A stretch of DNA of 53,829 nucleotides from Flavobacterium sp. UBA6721 (GTDB lineage Bacteria; Bacteroidota; Bacteroidia; Flavobacteriales; Flavobacteriaceae): NCBI GenBank assembly GCA_002454195.1, contig DKIJ01000006.1, forward strand, positions 1-53,829, given 5' to 3'. Shown piece by piece: positions 40,707-49,890 of the stretch; position 1 is the first letter of the stretch; the number at the start of each line of letters is the position of its first letter. Both the position numbers and the translations under genes were made by a program. Under the pieces are notes generated by a model. The model was not told the origin of the DNA. It saw only the letters and a list, made by a program, of their open reading frames with translations, and searched no databases.

Positions 40707-42044
40707 ATGCAAACTCCCCAAAAAATAGCAGTTGTAGGTTCTGGTTTAGTGGGATCTTTATTAGCTATTTACTTAAAAAAAGCTGGTCATACAGTTCATA
40801 TTTACGATAGAAGTCCGGATATAAGAAAAATAAAGTTTTCGGGTAGATCCATTAATTTGGCAATGTCAAACCGAGGTTGGAAAGCGCTAGATGGAGTAGG
40901 TGTAGGTGATGCAGTGCGAGAAATTGCTATCCCAATGGATAAACGTGCCATCCATCTGGTAGATAGTTTGAAGTTTCAAAATTACGGACAAGAGGGCGAA
41001 TCTATCTATTCGATTTCGAGAGGAACTTTGAATCGTAAGATGATTGATCTTGCTGAAGCAGCAGGTGCTGAATTTTTCTTTGAACAAAGAATTTGGGATG
41101 TTACTTTGGCAACTGCGACTTTGCATATTGGTGAGACCGAAAGAGGCGAATGGGAAGAACGAAAATACGATATGGTTTTTGGTGCTGATGGCGCTTTTTC
41201 CAGAATTCGTCATCGTATGCAGCGTCAAAGTATGTTTAATTATTCTCAGGAATTTTTAAATATAGGTTACAAAGAATTGAATATTCCTGCTAATGCAGAT
41301 GGTTCTCATAAATTAGATAAAAACTCATTTCATATATGGCCTCGTGGAGAGTATATGCTAATTGCGCTTTCTAATTTAGACGGAAGTTTTACTTGTACAT
41401 TGTTTATGCCATTTGAAGGAGAAAATTCATTTGCTTCTTTAACAGATCGAAAAGAAGTGGAAGCCTTTTTTGAAAAGAATTTCCCCGATTCGGTAGAAGT
41501 GATTCCTAATTTAGCCGAAGATTTCTTTAAAAATCCCACCAGTACACTGGTTACAATGAAATGTTTTCCTTGGGCTTATACCGATAAAATTGCCTTAATT
41601 GGTGATGCTTGTCATGCCATTGTGCCTTTTTATGGTCAAGGAATGAATGCGGGTTTTGAGGATATTACGGTGCTTTATGAAATGATGGAGAAATATGGTG
41701 ATGATTGGGAAAAAGTATTCTCAGAGTATGAAAAATCTAGAAAACCTAATGCTGATGCTATTGCTGAACTTTCGTATCGAAACTTTATGGAAATGAGTAC
41801 AAAAACGGCGGATGATAAGTTTTTGTTACAAAAGAAAATTGAAAAATGGTTTTCAGAAAAACATCCTGATAAATGGATACCTTTGTATAGTAGAGTGACT
41901 TTTAGTGATCGTCCATATGTAGAAGCGCTAGCATTGGGAGATTTTCAAAATACTATAATGGAAGAAGTTTTGAGAATGGAGAACATTGAAACGATTTGGG
42001 ATAGTGAGCAAGTAGAAAATAAAATTTTAGAACTATTGCAATAA
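40707..42044 (+). CDS. kmo: Kynurenine 3-monooxygenase
   Basis: A 445-residue flavoprotein hydroxylase. The FAD dinucleotide fold is VVGSGLVGSLLAIYLKKAGHTVHIYDR (9-35), with RSINLAMSNRGWKALDGVG specific to KMO. The DG motif is VFGADGAFSRIRHRM and the second FAD motif is IGDACHAIVPFYGQGMNAGFED. KMO hydroxylates L-kynurenine to 3-hydroxykynurenine with NADPH and O2, on the tryptophan degradation route that can also supply quinolinate for NAD. The other kynurenine-pathway genes are not in the window, so the gene stands alone. The protein lacks a long C-terminal membrane anchor, as expected in bacteria. Confidence 0.94.
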   Translation: MQTPQKIAVVGSGLVGSLLAIYLKKAGHTVHIYDRSPDIRKIKFSGRSINLAMSNRGWKALDGVGVGDAVREIAIPMDKRAIHLVDSLKFQNYGQEGESIYSISRGTLNRKMIDLAEAAGAEFFFEQRIWDVTLATATLHIGETERGEWEERKYDMVFGADGAFSRIRHRMQRQSMFNYSQEFLNIGYKELNIPANADGSHKLDKNSFHIWPRGEYMLIALSNLDGSFTCTLFMPFEGENSFASLTDRKEVEAFFEKNFPDSVEVIPNLAEDFFKNPTSTLVTMKCFPWAYTDKIALIGDACHAIVPFYGQGMNAGFEDITVLYEMMEKYGDDWEKVFSEYEKSRKPNADAIAELSYRNFMEMSTKTADDKFLLQKKIEKWFSEKHPDKWIPLYSRVTFSDRPYVEALALGDFQNTIMEEVLRMENIETIWDSEQVENKILELLQ

Positions 42045-42047
42045 AAA

Positions 42048-42096
42048 AATAGCAATTTCAAAGTAGTTTTTGCTTTTCGAAATTGCTATTAATTTT
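42048..42096. terminator. Terminator between kmo and the HerA-like gene
   Basis: aatagcaatttc (42048-42059) is complementary to gaaattgctatt (42079-42090) with A and T tracts, between convergent genes. Confidence 0.7.
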
Positions 42097-42114
42097 TGGT
42101 ATTGAAATCGTTCC

Positions 42115-43638
42115 TTATTTTTTAAGAATTTTTGATAGAATTCCAAAAGCACCTCTAATAAATGTGGCACTTGTGAGTACTTTTATCACCGATTTACCCA
42201 CAATTTCTGTAGTACTAGGTTCTTGTCTGGTTTTTTTACTTTGTTCTATTTCTTCAGCTTCTCTTTTTTCTGTTTCTGTTTCTATTGTGGCAATTTTTTT
42301 ATTGAGCATTTCATAAGCACTTTCGCGATCAACTTCTTCATTGTATTTTTTTACTAATTTAGATTTGCTTATAATTTCTTGTATTTCATTGTCTGTTAAA
42401 ATATCCATACGACTCATAGGAGCTCTTAGCATGGTGGCAGCTAGTGGAGTAGGAATTCCTTTTTCATTCAAAGCTGTTACAAATGCTTCTCCAATCCCTA
42501 AACTGGTTAATATTTCGCTGGTGTTATAAAAATCAGAAGTTGGATAATTATCGGCAGTTTGTTTAATAGCTTGTCTATCATTGGCGGTAAAAGCTCTCAA
42601 GGCATGTTGAATTTTAAGTCCTAATTGTGCCAAGATACCACTAGGAACATCCATTGGATTTTGAGTGATGAAATAGATTCCAATCCCTTTTGAGCGAATC
42701 AATTTCACAATGGTTTCAATTTGTTCTAATAGCGTTTTGCTTGCTTCTTTGAATAGTAAGTGTGCTTCATCAATGAAAATGACTAATTCTGGTTGATCTG
42801 TATCTCCCTTTTCAGGCATTTGTTGGTATACTTCGGCTAATAAACTAAGCATGAAAGTTGAGAATAATTTGGGTTTATCTTGAATGTCGGTCAGGCGAAG
42901 GATATTGACATAGCCCTTTCCGTTTTCGTCTATTCGCATTAAATCATCAATTTCGAAAGATCTTTCCCCAAAAAACAAATCGCCACCTTGTTGTTCTAGT
43001 TCGATTATTTTTCGGAGGATGATTCCTGTGGTAGAAGTGGATATTTTTCCGTAGCTTTCTGTGATTTCATCTTTGCCTTCTTCTGTAATGTAGTTGATGA
43101 CTTTTTTGAAATCTTTCAAGTCTAGCAATGGCATTTTGTTGTCATCACAATATTTAAATAGGATAGCAACTACACCGGCTTGTGTATCGTTTAAATCTAG
43201 AATTCTAGAAAATAAAACGGGGCCAAATTCGGAAATAGTCGCTCTAAGACGGACTCCGCTTTGTTCTGATAGGCTCAATAATTCAACGGGGAAAGAGGTG
43301 GTTGTGTAAGGAATGTTGATTTTTTGGTGTCTTTCGGTGATAAATGATTTTTCTTCACCTTCTTTTGCAATACCGCTAAAATCACCTTTAATATCCATCA
43401 TTAATACAGGAATACCATAAGTTGATAGCTGTTCAGAAAGAACTTGAATGGTTTTAGTTTTTCCTGTTCCGGTAGCTCCAGCAATTAAGCCGTGTCTGTT
43501 TAATGTTTTTAATGGAACTTTTATTTGTGCTTTAGGAATAGTTTGTCCATCCAGAATGGCAGTTCCTAGTAATATGCTTTCACCTTTGAATTCGTGCCCC
43601 AGGTTGATTGTTTGGATGAAATTTTCAATAGTATTCAT
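42115..43638 (-). CDS. HerA-like ATPase (DUF853, YjgR family)
   Basis: A 507-residue P-loop ATPase of the HerA/FtsK clade. Walker A is GATGTGKT (54-61), Walker B is LVIFIDEAHLLF at about 286-297 and the sensor-like GIGIYFITQNPMDVP follows. The C-terminal part (QGVLRA-like LRAFTANDRQAIKQTADNYP) and the overall length match DUF853/YjgR proteins, whose cellular role is not established. HerA relatives translocate DNA in repair or plasmid handling, but this branch usually has no NurA partner and none is present here. It is monocistronic and divergent from the ExbB operon. Confidence 0.88.
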   Translation of the reverse strand: MNTIENFIQTINLGHEFKGESILLGTAILDGQTIPKAQIKVPLKTLNRHGLIAGATGTGKTKTIQVLSEQLSTYGIPVLMMDIKGDFSGIAKEGEEKSFITERHQKINIPYTTTSFPVELLSLSEQSGVRLRATISEFGPVLFSRILDLNDTQAGVVAILFKYCDDNKMPLLDLKDFKKVINYITEEGKDEITESYGKISTSTTGIILRKIIELEQQGGDLFFGERSFEIDDLMRIDENGKGYVNILRLTDIQDKPKLFSTFMLSLLAEVYQQMPEKGDTDQPELVIFIDEAHLLFKEASKTLLEQIETIVKLIRSKGIGIYFITQNPMDVPSGILAQLGLKIQHALRAFTANDRQAIKQTADNYPTSDFYNTSEILTSLGIGEAFVTALNEKGIPTPLAATMLRAPMSRMDILTDNEIQEIISKSKLVKKYNEEVDRESAYEMLNKKIATIETETEKREAEEIEQSKKTRQEPSTTEIVGKSVIKVLTSATFIRGAFGILSKILKK

Positions 43639-44005
43639 AGGAATTTTGTTGTTTCGGTTTTAGTAATTGTTTTTAAATGGTATAATTGTGTGCTTCTTTT
43701 TATTTTTTTTGTAATTTTAAGTGTTTTTATTTGTTAAATGTAAAAAAAAGTCATTTTTTTATTTGTTGAAATATTATTGTATAAATCAGCTATTTGACAT
43801 GTAATTTTATTAATATCTCCGAAAAAACATAATCATATTAATAAAAAAACAAACCTAATATTTCTTAAGTGTTAATTTTTGTTTGGATAGTTTGAATATA
43901 ACGAAAAAAAATTTTTTTATTTGAACGAAACCTATAAATTTGCGGCACTACAAGTTAATTATAACTAATATAAATTATTTAAAACTATTAAAATTTAAAA
44001 AAAAA
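43639..44005. other. Long AT-rich divergent intergenic region
   Basis: This 367-bp stretch between the HerA-like gene and exbB contains no credible gene. It holds A/T runs and the exbB promoter near its right end. I see no repeat or riboswitch-like structure. Confidence 0.6.
43935..43942 (+). promoter_or_regulatory. -7 promoter box for the exbB-tonB operon
   Basis: TAAATTTG (TAnnTTTG), followed by CGGC, 63 nt before the exbB ATG at 44006. It overlaps an in-frame TTG at 43940, which therefore cannot be the translation start. Confidence 0.6.
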
Positions 44006-44824
44006 ATGGCAAACGTTAAAAAAGAGAGCAGTTCAAAAGGAGGAGGAATGATTTCAGGAATCATTATTTTATTATGTGTGGCGGTTGGAGTTGTGATTTG
44101 GAAATTCATCATGGGATCTCCTGCTAACTTTGAGGGTGGAAATCCTGAAACTGGACACCCAATTAATACTTTAGGACAAGTTTACAAAGGAGGATTCATT
44201 GTACCTGTATTATTAGGTATGTTGTTAATGGTAATTACTTTTTCATTAGAAAGATTTTTTGTAATTACTAAAGCTGCTGGAAAAGGAAACTTAGACGCTT
44301 TCATGTCAAATGTTCAAGCTAGTATCAAAGGTGGTCAAATTGAAGAGGCTATTGCTGCTTGTGATAAACAACAAGGTTCAGTAGCAAACGCTATTAAATC
44401 TGCTTTGGTAAAATACCAAGATGTTAAAAAAGAAGGATTCAATAGTGAAGAAGCTTCTGAAACTATCCATAAAGAAATCGAAGAGGTTACATCTCTTGAG
44501 ATGCCAATGTTAGAGAAAAACATGACTATTATTTCTTCTTTAGTATCTTTAGGAACTCTTGGAGGATTATTAGGAACTGTATCGGGGATGATTAAAGCGT
44601 TTGGTGCGTTAGCTTCTGCTGGAACTCCTGACCAAGCTGCTCTTGCAACAGGTATCTCTGAGGCACTTATCAATACTGCAACAGGTATCTCTACATCTAT
44701 CTTAGCTATTGTGGCTTACAACTTCTTTACTGCAAAAATTGATGATTTAACATATTCAATTGACGAAGCAGGTACTACAATTGTAAATACTTACAGAAAA
44801 TTTAGAGGAAGTTTAAAACAATAA
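44006..44824 (+). CDS. exbB: ExbB/TolQ/MotA family proton-channel protein
   Basis: A 272-residue ExbB-like protein from the ATG at 44006 (MANVKKESSS). Membrane segments lie at about 16-36, 67-88 and 170-245. The MotA/TolQ/ExbB domain includes LEKNMTIISSLVSLGTLGGLLGTVSGMIKAF and ALINTATGISTSILAIVAYNFF, with the conserved Thr/Pro-rich channel face. With ExbD it uses the proton-motive force to energise TonB. The long in-frame extension upstream overlaps the promoter and is rejected. First gene of an operon with two exbD genes and tonB. Confidence 0.93.
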   Translation: MANVKKESSSKGGGMISGIIILLCVAVGVVIWKFIMGSPANFEGGNPETGHPINTLGQVYKGGFIVPVLLGMLLMVITFSLERFFVITKAAGKGNLDAFMSNVQASIKGGQIEEAIAACDKQQGSVANAIKSALVKYQDVKKEGFNSEEASETIHKEIEEVTSLEMPMLEKNMTIISSLVSLGTLGGLLGTVSGMIKAFGALASAGTPDQAALATGISEALINTATGISTSILAIVAYNFFTAKIDDLTYSIDEAGTTIVNTYRKFRGSLKQ

Positions 44825-44864
44825 TCATTTTGATATAATTGTATCAAAATAAAAAATACAAAGA

Positions 44865-45503
44865 ATGGCTAAAATAAAAATGAAAAAGAAGTCAACATCG
44901 ACAGATATGACTGCGATGTGTGACGTTGCGTTTCTTTTGCTTACCTTCTTTATTTTGACAGCTACAGCTAAAGTTCCTGAGGCGTTGCCTGTGGATACAC
45001 CAGCGTCTACTGTACAAACAAAATTACCGGAGTCTGATTTAGCAACTTTAACAGTTGGTAATAAAGATGGAAAAGATAAAATTTTCTTTGATTTAAAAGG
45101 TAGAGATGTTCGTAAAAGAACCCTAGAATTAATGGGGGATAAGTATGGTGTGGCTTTTTCTGAAGAAGATAAAGAGAAGTTTGCTTTAATGACTGATTTT
45201 GGAGTGCCAATTGCTAGTCTTAAGCAAATAATTGATATGAAGTCTTCTGATCGTGTTAAGGCTGAACAGCCGGGTATACCGATGGATTCAACGGACAATC
45301 AATTAAAAGAGTGGATTTATAATGCTCGTATTGCTAACAATGAATTTAATAATGCAAAAGGTAGCAAACAAGAATTACAAATCGCGATTAAAGGTGATGC
45401 TAAAGAAGAGTATCCGGTTATTAAAAAAGTAATGGATATTTTGCAGGATCAACATATCAATTCTTTTAGTTTGGTAACAGGATTGAGAGGAAAAGATTTT
45501 TAA
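44865..45503 (+). CDS. exbD: Biopolymer transport protein ExbD, first copy
   Basis: A 212-residue ExbD-like protein. A short basic N-terminus (KIKMKKKSTSTD) precedes the membrane helix MTAMCDVAFLLLTFFILTATAK, which carries the essential proton-carrying Asp21, and a periplasmic domain follows. It is longer than classical ExbD (about 140), with an insertion of about 60 residues in the periplasmic part (KDKIFFDLKGRDVRKRTLELMGDKYG and onward). It is 40 bp after exbB and 19 bp before the second exbD. Two non-identical ExbD proteins per cluster are usual in Bacteroidota and may form a heteromeric complex (inference). Confidence 0.93.
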   Translation: MAKIKMKKKSTSTDMTAMCDVAFLLLTFFILTATAKVPEALPVDTPASTVQTKLPESDLATLTVGNKDGKDKIFFDLKGRDVRKRTLELMGDKYGVAFSEEDKEKFALMTDFGVPIASLKQIIDMKSSDRVKAEQPGIPMDSTDNQLKEWIYNARIANNEFNNAKGSKQELQIAIKGDAKEEYPVIKKVMDILQDQHINSFSLVTGLRGKDF

Positions 45504-45522
45504 TTAAAAAAAATATACTAAA

Positions 45523-46071
45523 ATGGCTGAATTAAATACCGACAGTGGTGGTGATAAAGGCGGCAAGGTAAGAAGTAAAAAGCAGAATTCGAAGGTGGAT
45601 TTAACTGCCATGGTGGATTTAGCGTTCTTATTGATCACTTTCTTTATGCTTACTACCTCGTTGTCAAAACCTCAAGCAATGAGTTTGGGCTTGCCAGATA
45701 AAGATCCAAATGAAAAGGTTGATGATATGAAAGTAGATGAAAATCGTACCATGACTATTTTGTTAGGAGATAACGATCAAATGTACTTTTACATGGGTAT
45801 TATTAATACACCTATGGCACCAAAACTTATCGCTTATGGTAAGGATGGGATTCGTAAAGAATTGATAAAGAGAAAAAAAGAAGTGGCTGCTTACACTGCT
45901 TCTAAAGGAAAGCCTGAACAAGGTATGATTGTAATTATCAAACCTGGTAAAAAATCAAATTACAAGAACGTAGTAGATGTATTAGATGAGATGGCAATTA
46001 ATTCAATTCCTACCTATACTATCGTTAACGATTTTTTACCGGACGAACAAAAATTGTTAGAGGGAAAATAA
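45523..46071 (+). CDS. exbD: Biopolymer transport protein ExbD, second copy
   Basis: A 182-residue ExbD-like protein. The basic N-terminus GKVRSKKQNSKVD is followed by the helix LTAMVDLAFLLITFFMLTTSL, with the essential Asp in MVDLAF at about residue 32. The periplasmic domain ends GMIVIIKPGKKSNYKNVVDVLDEMAINSIPTYTIVND, closer to standard ExbD than the first copy. It is clearly diverged from the first ExbD, so this is an old duplication. It works with ExbB and the following TonB in energised outer-membrane transport. Confidence 0.93.
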   Translation: MAELNTDSGGDKGGKVRSKKQNSKVDLTAMVDLAFLLITFFMLTTSLSKPQAMSLGLPDKDPNEKVDDMKVDENRTMTILLGDNDQMYFYMGIINTPMAPKLIAYGKDGIRKELIKRKKEVAAYTASKGKPEQGMIVIIKPGKKSNYKNVVDVLDEMAINSIPTYTIVNDFLPDEQKLLEGK

Positions 46072-46111
46072 GAGCAATCTTGTTTTCTTAATAACCTAAT
46101 AATTAAGAAAA

Positions 46112-46924
46112 ATGAAATTAGACATATTAAAAAACCAATGGGTTGAGATTGTTTTCGAAGGTCGTAATAAACTTTATGGAGCTTACGATTTGAGAAAATC
46201 TAACCGCAAGACTACTGTTAAGGCCCTTCTTATTGGTGCTTTCTTCTTTAGTTTAGCTGTTAGTGCTCCTCTTATCATTAGTTTGATTCCTAAATCTACT
46301 GATGATGAAGACAACTCTATCAAAGAGGTAAAGCTTACAAATGTAAAGTTGCCTCCAAAGAAAGTGGAACCGCCTAAGTTAAATGCACCACCGCCGCCAC
46401 CACCTCCACCAGCAGTAGATCAGGTGAAGTTTGTTAAACCTGTGGTTGCCAAAGCTGAAGAAGTAGTTGAAGAACCACCTAAGATTGAAGAAATCAAAGA
46501 TAAAAAAACAGGTACGGAAACAATTAAAGGAGATCCAGATGCTGCTTTAACTGTAGCTCCAGCTGGAAATGGTCCTAAAACATCTCAAGTTGTTGAGGAA
46601 GTAGATGATCAAGTATACAATACTGCAGGTATTGAGGTAAAACCTGAATTTCCAGGTGGTATGGAAAAGTTTTATTCTTTTGTGGGTAAAAACTATCGTA
46701 CTCCTGAAGAAGAAGGTTTGAAAGGTAAAGTGTATGTTACTTTCGTAGTTGAGAAAGATGGTTCGTTAACAGATATTAAAGTTTTAAGAGATATTGGTTA
46801 CGGAACAGGAAAAGAAGCTATAAGAGTGTTGCAAAAATGTCCAAAATGGAATCCAGGTATTCAAAATGGAAAGCCAGTTAGGGTACTTTACTCTTTGCCG
46901 ATTTCTATTCAAAGTGCAGAATAA
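46112..46924 (+). CDS. tonB: TonB energy-transducer protein
   Basis: A 270-residue TonB. The N-terminus carries the motif YGAYDLRKSNRKTTVKALLIGAFFFSLAVSAPLII, with one membrane helix at about 33-53. A proline-rich spacer with PPPPPPPPAVDQ (about 92-103) follows, then the C-terminal TonB domain at about 185-270 (GKVYVTFVVEKDGSLTDIKVLRDIGYGTGKEAIRVLQKCPKWNPG). It spans the periplasm and transmits proton-motive energy from ExbB/ExbD to TonB-dependent receptors. Its stop overlaps the next gene's ATG by one base, so transcription continues. Confidence 0.95.
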   Translation: MKLDILKNQWVEIVFEGRNKLYGAYDLRKSNRKTTVKALLIGAFFFSLAVSAPLIISLIPKSTDDEDNSIKEVKLTNVKLPPKKVEPPKLNAPPPPPPPPAVDQVKFVKPVVAKAEEVVEEPPKIEEIKDKKTGTETIKGDPDAALTVAPAGNGPKTSQVVEEVDDQVYNTAGIEVKPEFPGGMEKFYSFVGKNYRTPEEEGLKGKVYVTFVVEKDGSLTDIKVLRDIGYGTGKEAIRVLQKCPKWNPGIQNGKPVRVLYSLPISIQSAE

Positions 46925-47160
46925 TGCTACGAAAATTTATTACAAATATTCAAAAGAAATCGCTCAAAGAGCGATTTCTTTTCGTTATAGGCATTTTGTT
47001 TTTTCTACTCTATTTCATATTGGGACTTATAGTTATTTTTATGAAAAATTTGCCTATAGCCTTACCTACCAATTATAGATTGGCTTTTGGAGCACTTTTA
47101 ATTGTGTATGCTTTTATTCGTTGTGTCAGAATTATTAATGATAATAAAGAAGAAGAATGA
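46924..47160 (+). CDS. Small membrane protein of unknown function
   Basis: A 78-residue protein with a basic N-terminus (RKFITNIQKKSLKERF) and two membrane helices at about 18-40 (FLFVIGILFFLLYFILGLIVIFM) and 49-67. It ends in a charged NDNKEEE tail. The ATG overlaps the tonB stop (TAATG) and its own stop overlaps the following ATG by four bases, so it is tightly built into the operon. I recognise no family name. Its conservation of position within TonB clusters of related genomes would be the best clue to a role in the complex. Confidence 0.75.
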   Translation: MLRKFITNIQKKSLKERFLFVIGILFFLLYFILGLIVIFMKNLPIALPTNYRLAFGALLIVYAFIRCVRIINDNKEEE

Positions 47161-48065
47161 AAAAAATCGTGTTGTTAGTTGTAGTTTCTGTTTTTTCTGT
47201 TTTTGCGTTATTTGTTTCTTGTAAACAATCCGAAACAAAAAAAGAAAAAGAGTCGATTTTGAAGGGTAAGATTACAATTTTAGTTGATGAGACTGTTAAG
47301 CCTCTGATTGAAGATCAGATAGCCGTATTTGAAAGTACCTACAATGCTAAAATTACTCTTGTGGCTAAATCTGAAAAAGAATTATTGCAATCTTTCATGA
47401 AAGATACATCTGGAGTTGTAATTCTTTCTAGACCATTAGATTCGACAGAAATTAAATTTTTTGAACGCTCTAAAATTAAACCAAGAGTTACTAAATTTGC
47501 TACAGATGCAATTGCTTTAATCTCTAATAAAAAGGATTTGGATAGTTTAATTGCTTTAAATGATGTTGTATCTTTTTTAAAGGGTAATTCTCAATCTAGA
47601 ATAAAGGGTTTAGTTTTCGATAATCCAAATTCTAGTACTGTTCGCTATTTAACAAATCTCTCAGGTGCGCAGCAAGTGCCTCAAAAAGAGGTTTATTCAT
47701 TTAAATCAAATGAAGAAGTAGTGAAATTTGTTGCCGAAAATGATGGTATGATTGGAGTGGTAGGTCTTAATTGGTTATTACAACCTTCTTCTGAAATTAA
47801 AGGTTTTTTAACTAATATTAACGTTTTAAACGTTGAAGGTTTGAATAAAAAATCTTATTTTGCACCAACTCAAAATAATCTAGCAGAGGGAACTTATCCT
47901 TTGGCACGTGATTTGTATATTGTTAACTGTCAAGGAACAACAGGTTTAGGAATGGGATTTGCTTCTTTTTTAGCCGGTGAAATAGGGCAAAGAATTGTTT
48001 TAAAATCAGGTATGTTGCCTGCTGTAATGCCTGGTAGAAAAATTTTGATTAAGAATAGAATATAG
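47157..48065 (+). CDS. PstS-like periplasmic substrate-binding lipoprotein
   Basis: A 302-residue lipoprotein: the signal VVVSVFSVFALFVSC gives Cys22. The remainder resembles the PBP-like domain of phosphate-binding PstS proteins: GKITILVDETVKPLIEDQIAVFESTYNAKITLVAKSEKELLQSF, the domain-linking VFDNPNSSTVRYL (the phosphate-loop position), and ENDGMIGVVGLNWL. No PstC/PstA/PstB transporter genes are near, so it is not an ordinary ABC binding protein here. It follows the TonB-operon membrane protein with a 4-bp overlap, and a TPR protein gene follows it. A ligand-binding accessory of the TonB system is inferred. Confidence 0.8.
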   Translation: MKKIVLLVVVSVFSVFALFVSCKQSETKKEKESILKGKITILVDETVKPLIEDQIAVFESTYNAKITLVAKSEKELLQSFMKDTSGVVILSRPLDSTEIKFFERSKIKPRVTKFATDAIALISNKKDLDSLIALNDVVSFLKGNSQSRIKGLVFDNPNSSTVRYLTNLSGAQQVPQKEVYSFKSNEEVVKFVAENDGMIGVVGLNWLLQPSSEIKGFLTNINVLNVEGLNKKSYFAPTQNNLAEGTYPLARDLYIVNCQGTTGLGMGFASFLAGEIGQRIVLKSGMLPAVMPGRKILIKNRI

Positions 48066-48082
48066 TATTGCGCTAAGAAACA

Positions 48083-49783
48083 ATGAAAATGAATAAATTA
48101 AATAAAATTAAAATGAACAAATTTAAAATTTTAAGTATTGCTTTTTTTTCTTCTGCTTTTGCTGTACAGGCACAAGATATTAATGAATTAAAAAAACAAA
48201 TTGATGCTGAACAATTCCAAAAGGCTAAAACGTCTTTAAAATCTATAATTAAATCTAATCCATCTCAAGGTAAAGCTTATTTCCTTTTAGGTAATATTTA
48301 TTTAAATCAGAGTGTATTAGATTCTGCTAAAATCTCTTATGATGAAGGTTTAAAAGCTAAAGAAGCAGCACATTTTAACTACATTGGCTTGGGTCAATTA
48401 GATTTAGAAAAAAATGATGTAACCGCTGCTAAAGCTAAGTTTGAATCTGCGAAAAGTGAAATGCGTAAAAAAGACTTTGAGGAGTTGGTTTATATTGCAA
48501 GAGCTTATATGAATAATGCTCATCCTGATTACAAAGCTGCTTTGGCTACTTTAGAGTTGGCAAAAGAAAAGAATGCTGCTGAACCACAAGTTCTATTAGC
48601 TTTAGGAGATGCTCATTATGGTGATAAAAATCAAAATGAAGCATTCTCAGCATATCGTAATGCTTTTCAGGCTGATAATTCTTTAATTAGAGCTAAAGTT
48701 CAATTAGGTGTTTTGTTGAAAGGTGCAAAAGCATACAAAGAAGCTGTTGCTGCTTATAATGAAGTAATTGCATTAAGTCCGAACTATGGTCCTGTTTATA
48801 GAGAATTAGCGGAGACTTATTATTATTGGGCTTTGAATGTTCCTGGTCGTTATGATCAATATATGAAAGAGGCTTTGTCTTTTTATGAAAAGTATATGAC
48901 AATGACGGATTATTCTTTAGCTTCTCGTATGCGTCATGCTGATTTCTTGATTTTAGCAAAAGATTATAAAGCACTTGAAATCGAAGCTAATAAGATGAAG
49001 GAATTGGACAAAGTAAATCCAAGAATTTTAAGATATTTAGGTTATGCAGCTTATGAAAATGGACATATTGATGATGCAATTGCTTCTTTGCAAGAATTTA
49101 TCAATAATCCATCTAATAAAGTTATTTCATTAGATTATTTATATTTAGGTCAAGCCAAAATTAAAAAAGGAACAAATGCTGATGAATCTGCAATTGATCC
49201 TACATTATTTCAAGAAGGAGTTGGTTTAATTAAAAAAGGCGCAGAACTTGAGCCTTCAGTGGTTGATGGTTTAGGAGAGTTTGGTCAAAATTTATATTCT
49301 AAAAAAATGTTTAAAGAGGCGGCTGCTATTCTTGAGTTAGCAACTTCATATAAAGAAAGTAAATCGTTCTTGCTTGACAATTATTATTTAGGTAACTCTA
49401 TTTACTTCGCTAATGCTGGTAAAGCTGTTGCTGATAGAGATATGGAGGCATTGAAAAAAGCAGATGTGGCTTACGGAAATGTTTTGACAGCTTCTCCAGA
49501 AACTATTGATGCTTATATTTCTCGTGCAAGAACAAATAGTTTGTTAGAAGATGATCAAGCGATGATTAAGTATTATCAAGAGTATATAGATCATGTAAAT
49601 GCTAAAGGTGCTGAGGAATTAGCTAAGCCTACTGTTAAAACTAAATTAGTTGAAGCCTACAGTACGATGGGGGCTGGTTATGCTAATTTTGATAAAGCAA
49701 AAGCAATAGAGCATTTTAATAAAGCTTTAGAGATTGATCCTGCAAATAAATATGCAATACAAGCACTTAAATCACTACAATAG
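48083..49783 (+). CDS. Exported tetratricopeptide repeat protein
   Basis: A 566-residue TPR protein. The signal peptide is FKILSIAFFSSAFAVQAQ; ATG codons at 48083, 48089 and 48113 are all in frame, and 48113 (MNKFKILS) gives the most normal signal peptide, so the true start may be there. About ten helix-pair repeats follow, for example GKAYFLLGNIYLNQSVLDSAKISYDEGL, VQLGVLLKGAKAYKEAVAAYNEVIALSP and the last one AMIEHFNKALEID-like. It is a likely periplasmic scaffold. It lies 17 bp after the PstS-like gene and ends the exbB-tonB operon before a strong terminator. Confidence 0.88.
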   Translation: MKMNKLNKIKMNKFKILSIAFFSSAFAVQAQDINELKKQIDAEQFQKAKTSLKSIIKSNPSQGKAYFLLGNIYLNQSVLDSAKISYDEGLKAKEAAHFNYIGLGQLDLEKNDVTAAKAKFESAKSEMRKKDFEELVYIARAYMNNAHPDYKAALATLELAKEKNAAEPQVLLALGDAHYGDKNQNEAFSAYRNAFQADNSLIRAKVQLGVLLKGAKAYKEAVAAYNEVIALSPNYGPVYRELAETYYYWALNVPGRYDQYMKEALSFYEKYMTMTDYSLASRMRHADFLILAKDYKALEIEANKMKELDKVNPRILRYLGYAAYENGHIDDAIASLQEFINNPSNKVISLDYLYLGQAKIKKGTNADESAIDPTLFQEGVGLIKKGAELEPSVVDGLGEFGQNLYSKKMFKEAAAILELATSYKESKSFLLDNYYLGNSIYFANAGKAVADRDMEALKKADVAYGNVLTASPETIDAYISRARTNSLLEDDQAMIKYYQEYIDHVNAKGAEELAKPTVKTKLVEAYSTMGAGYANFDKAKAIEHFNKALEIDPANKYAIQALKSLQ

Positions 49784-49805
49784 TTGATTAAAAAAAATAA
49801 TTGAG

Positions 49806-49830
49806 GCCAGTAGCAATACTGGCTTTTTTT
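49806..49830 (+). terminator. Rho-independent terminator ending the exbB-tonB operon
   Basis: gccagta (49806-49812) and tactggc (49817-49823) form a 7-bp stem with a gcaa loop and a T7 tail. Confidence 0.9.
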
Positions 49831-49882
49831 ATGGTTCGTTGTTAAGCAATTCATAAATTAAACAAACCCAATGCAAAATATG

Positions 49883-49890
49883 TATCTTTG
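49883..49890 (+). promoter_or_regulatory. -7 promoter box for queE, tRNA-promoter-like
   Basis: TATCTTTG (TAnnTTTG) followed by CACCC. The 13 bases TATCTTTGCACCC are identical to the promoter core of the second tRNA-Gly gene. The ATG of queE is 17 nt downstream. Confidence 0.65.

Noticed and set aside
43940..44005. Upstream extension of exbB from a TTG at 43940
   Set aside because: The TTG is part of the -7 promoter box TAAATTTG, so it cannot be within the mRNA. The extra residues also do not resemble ExbB.
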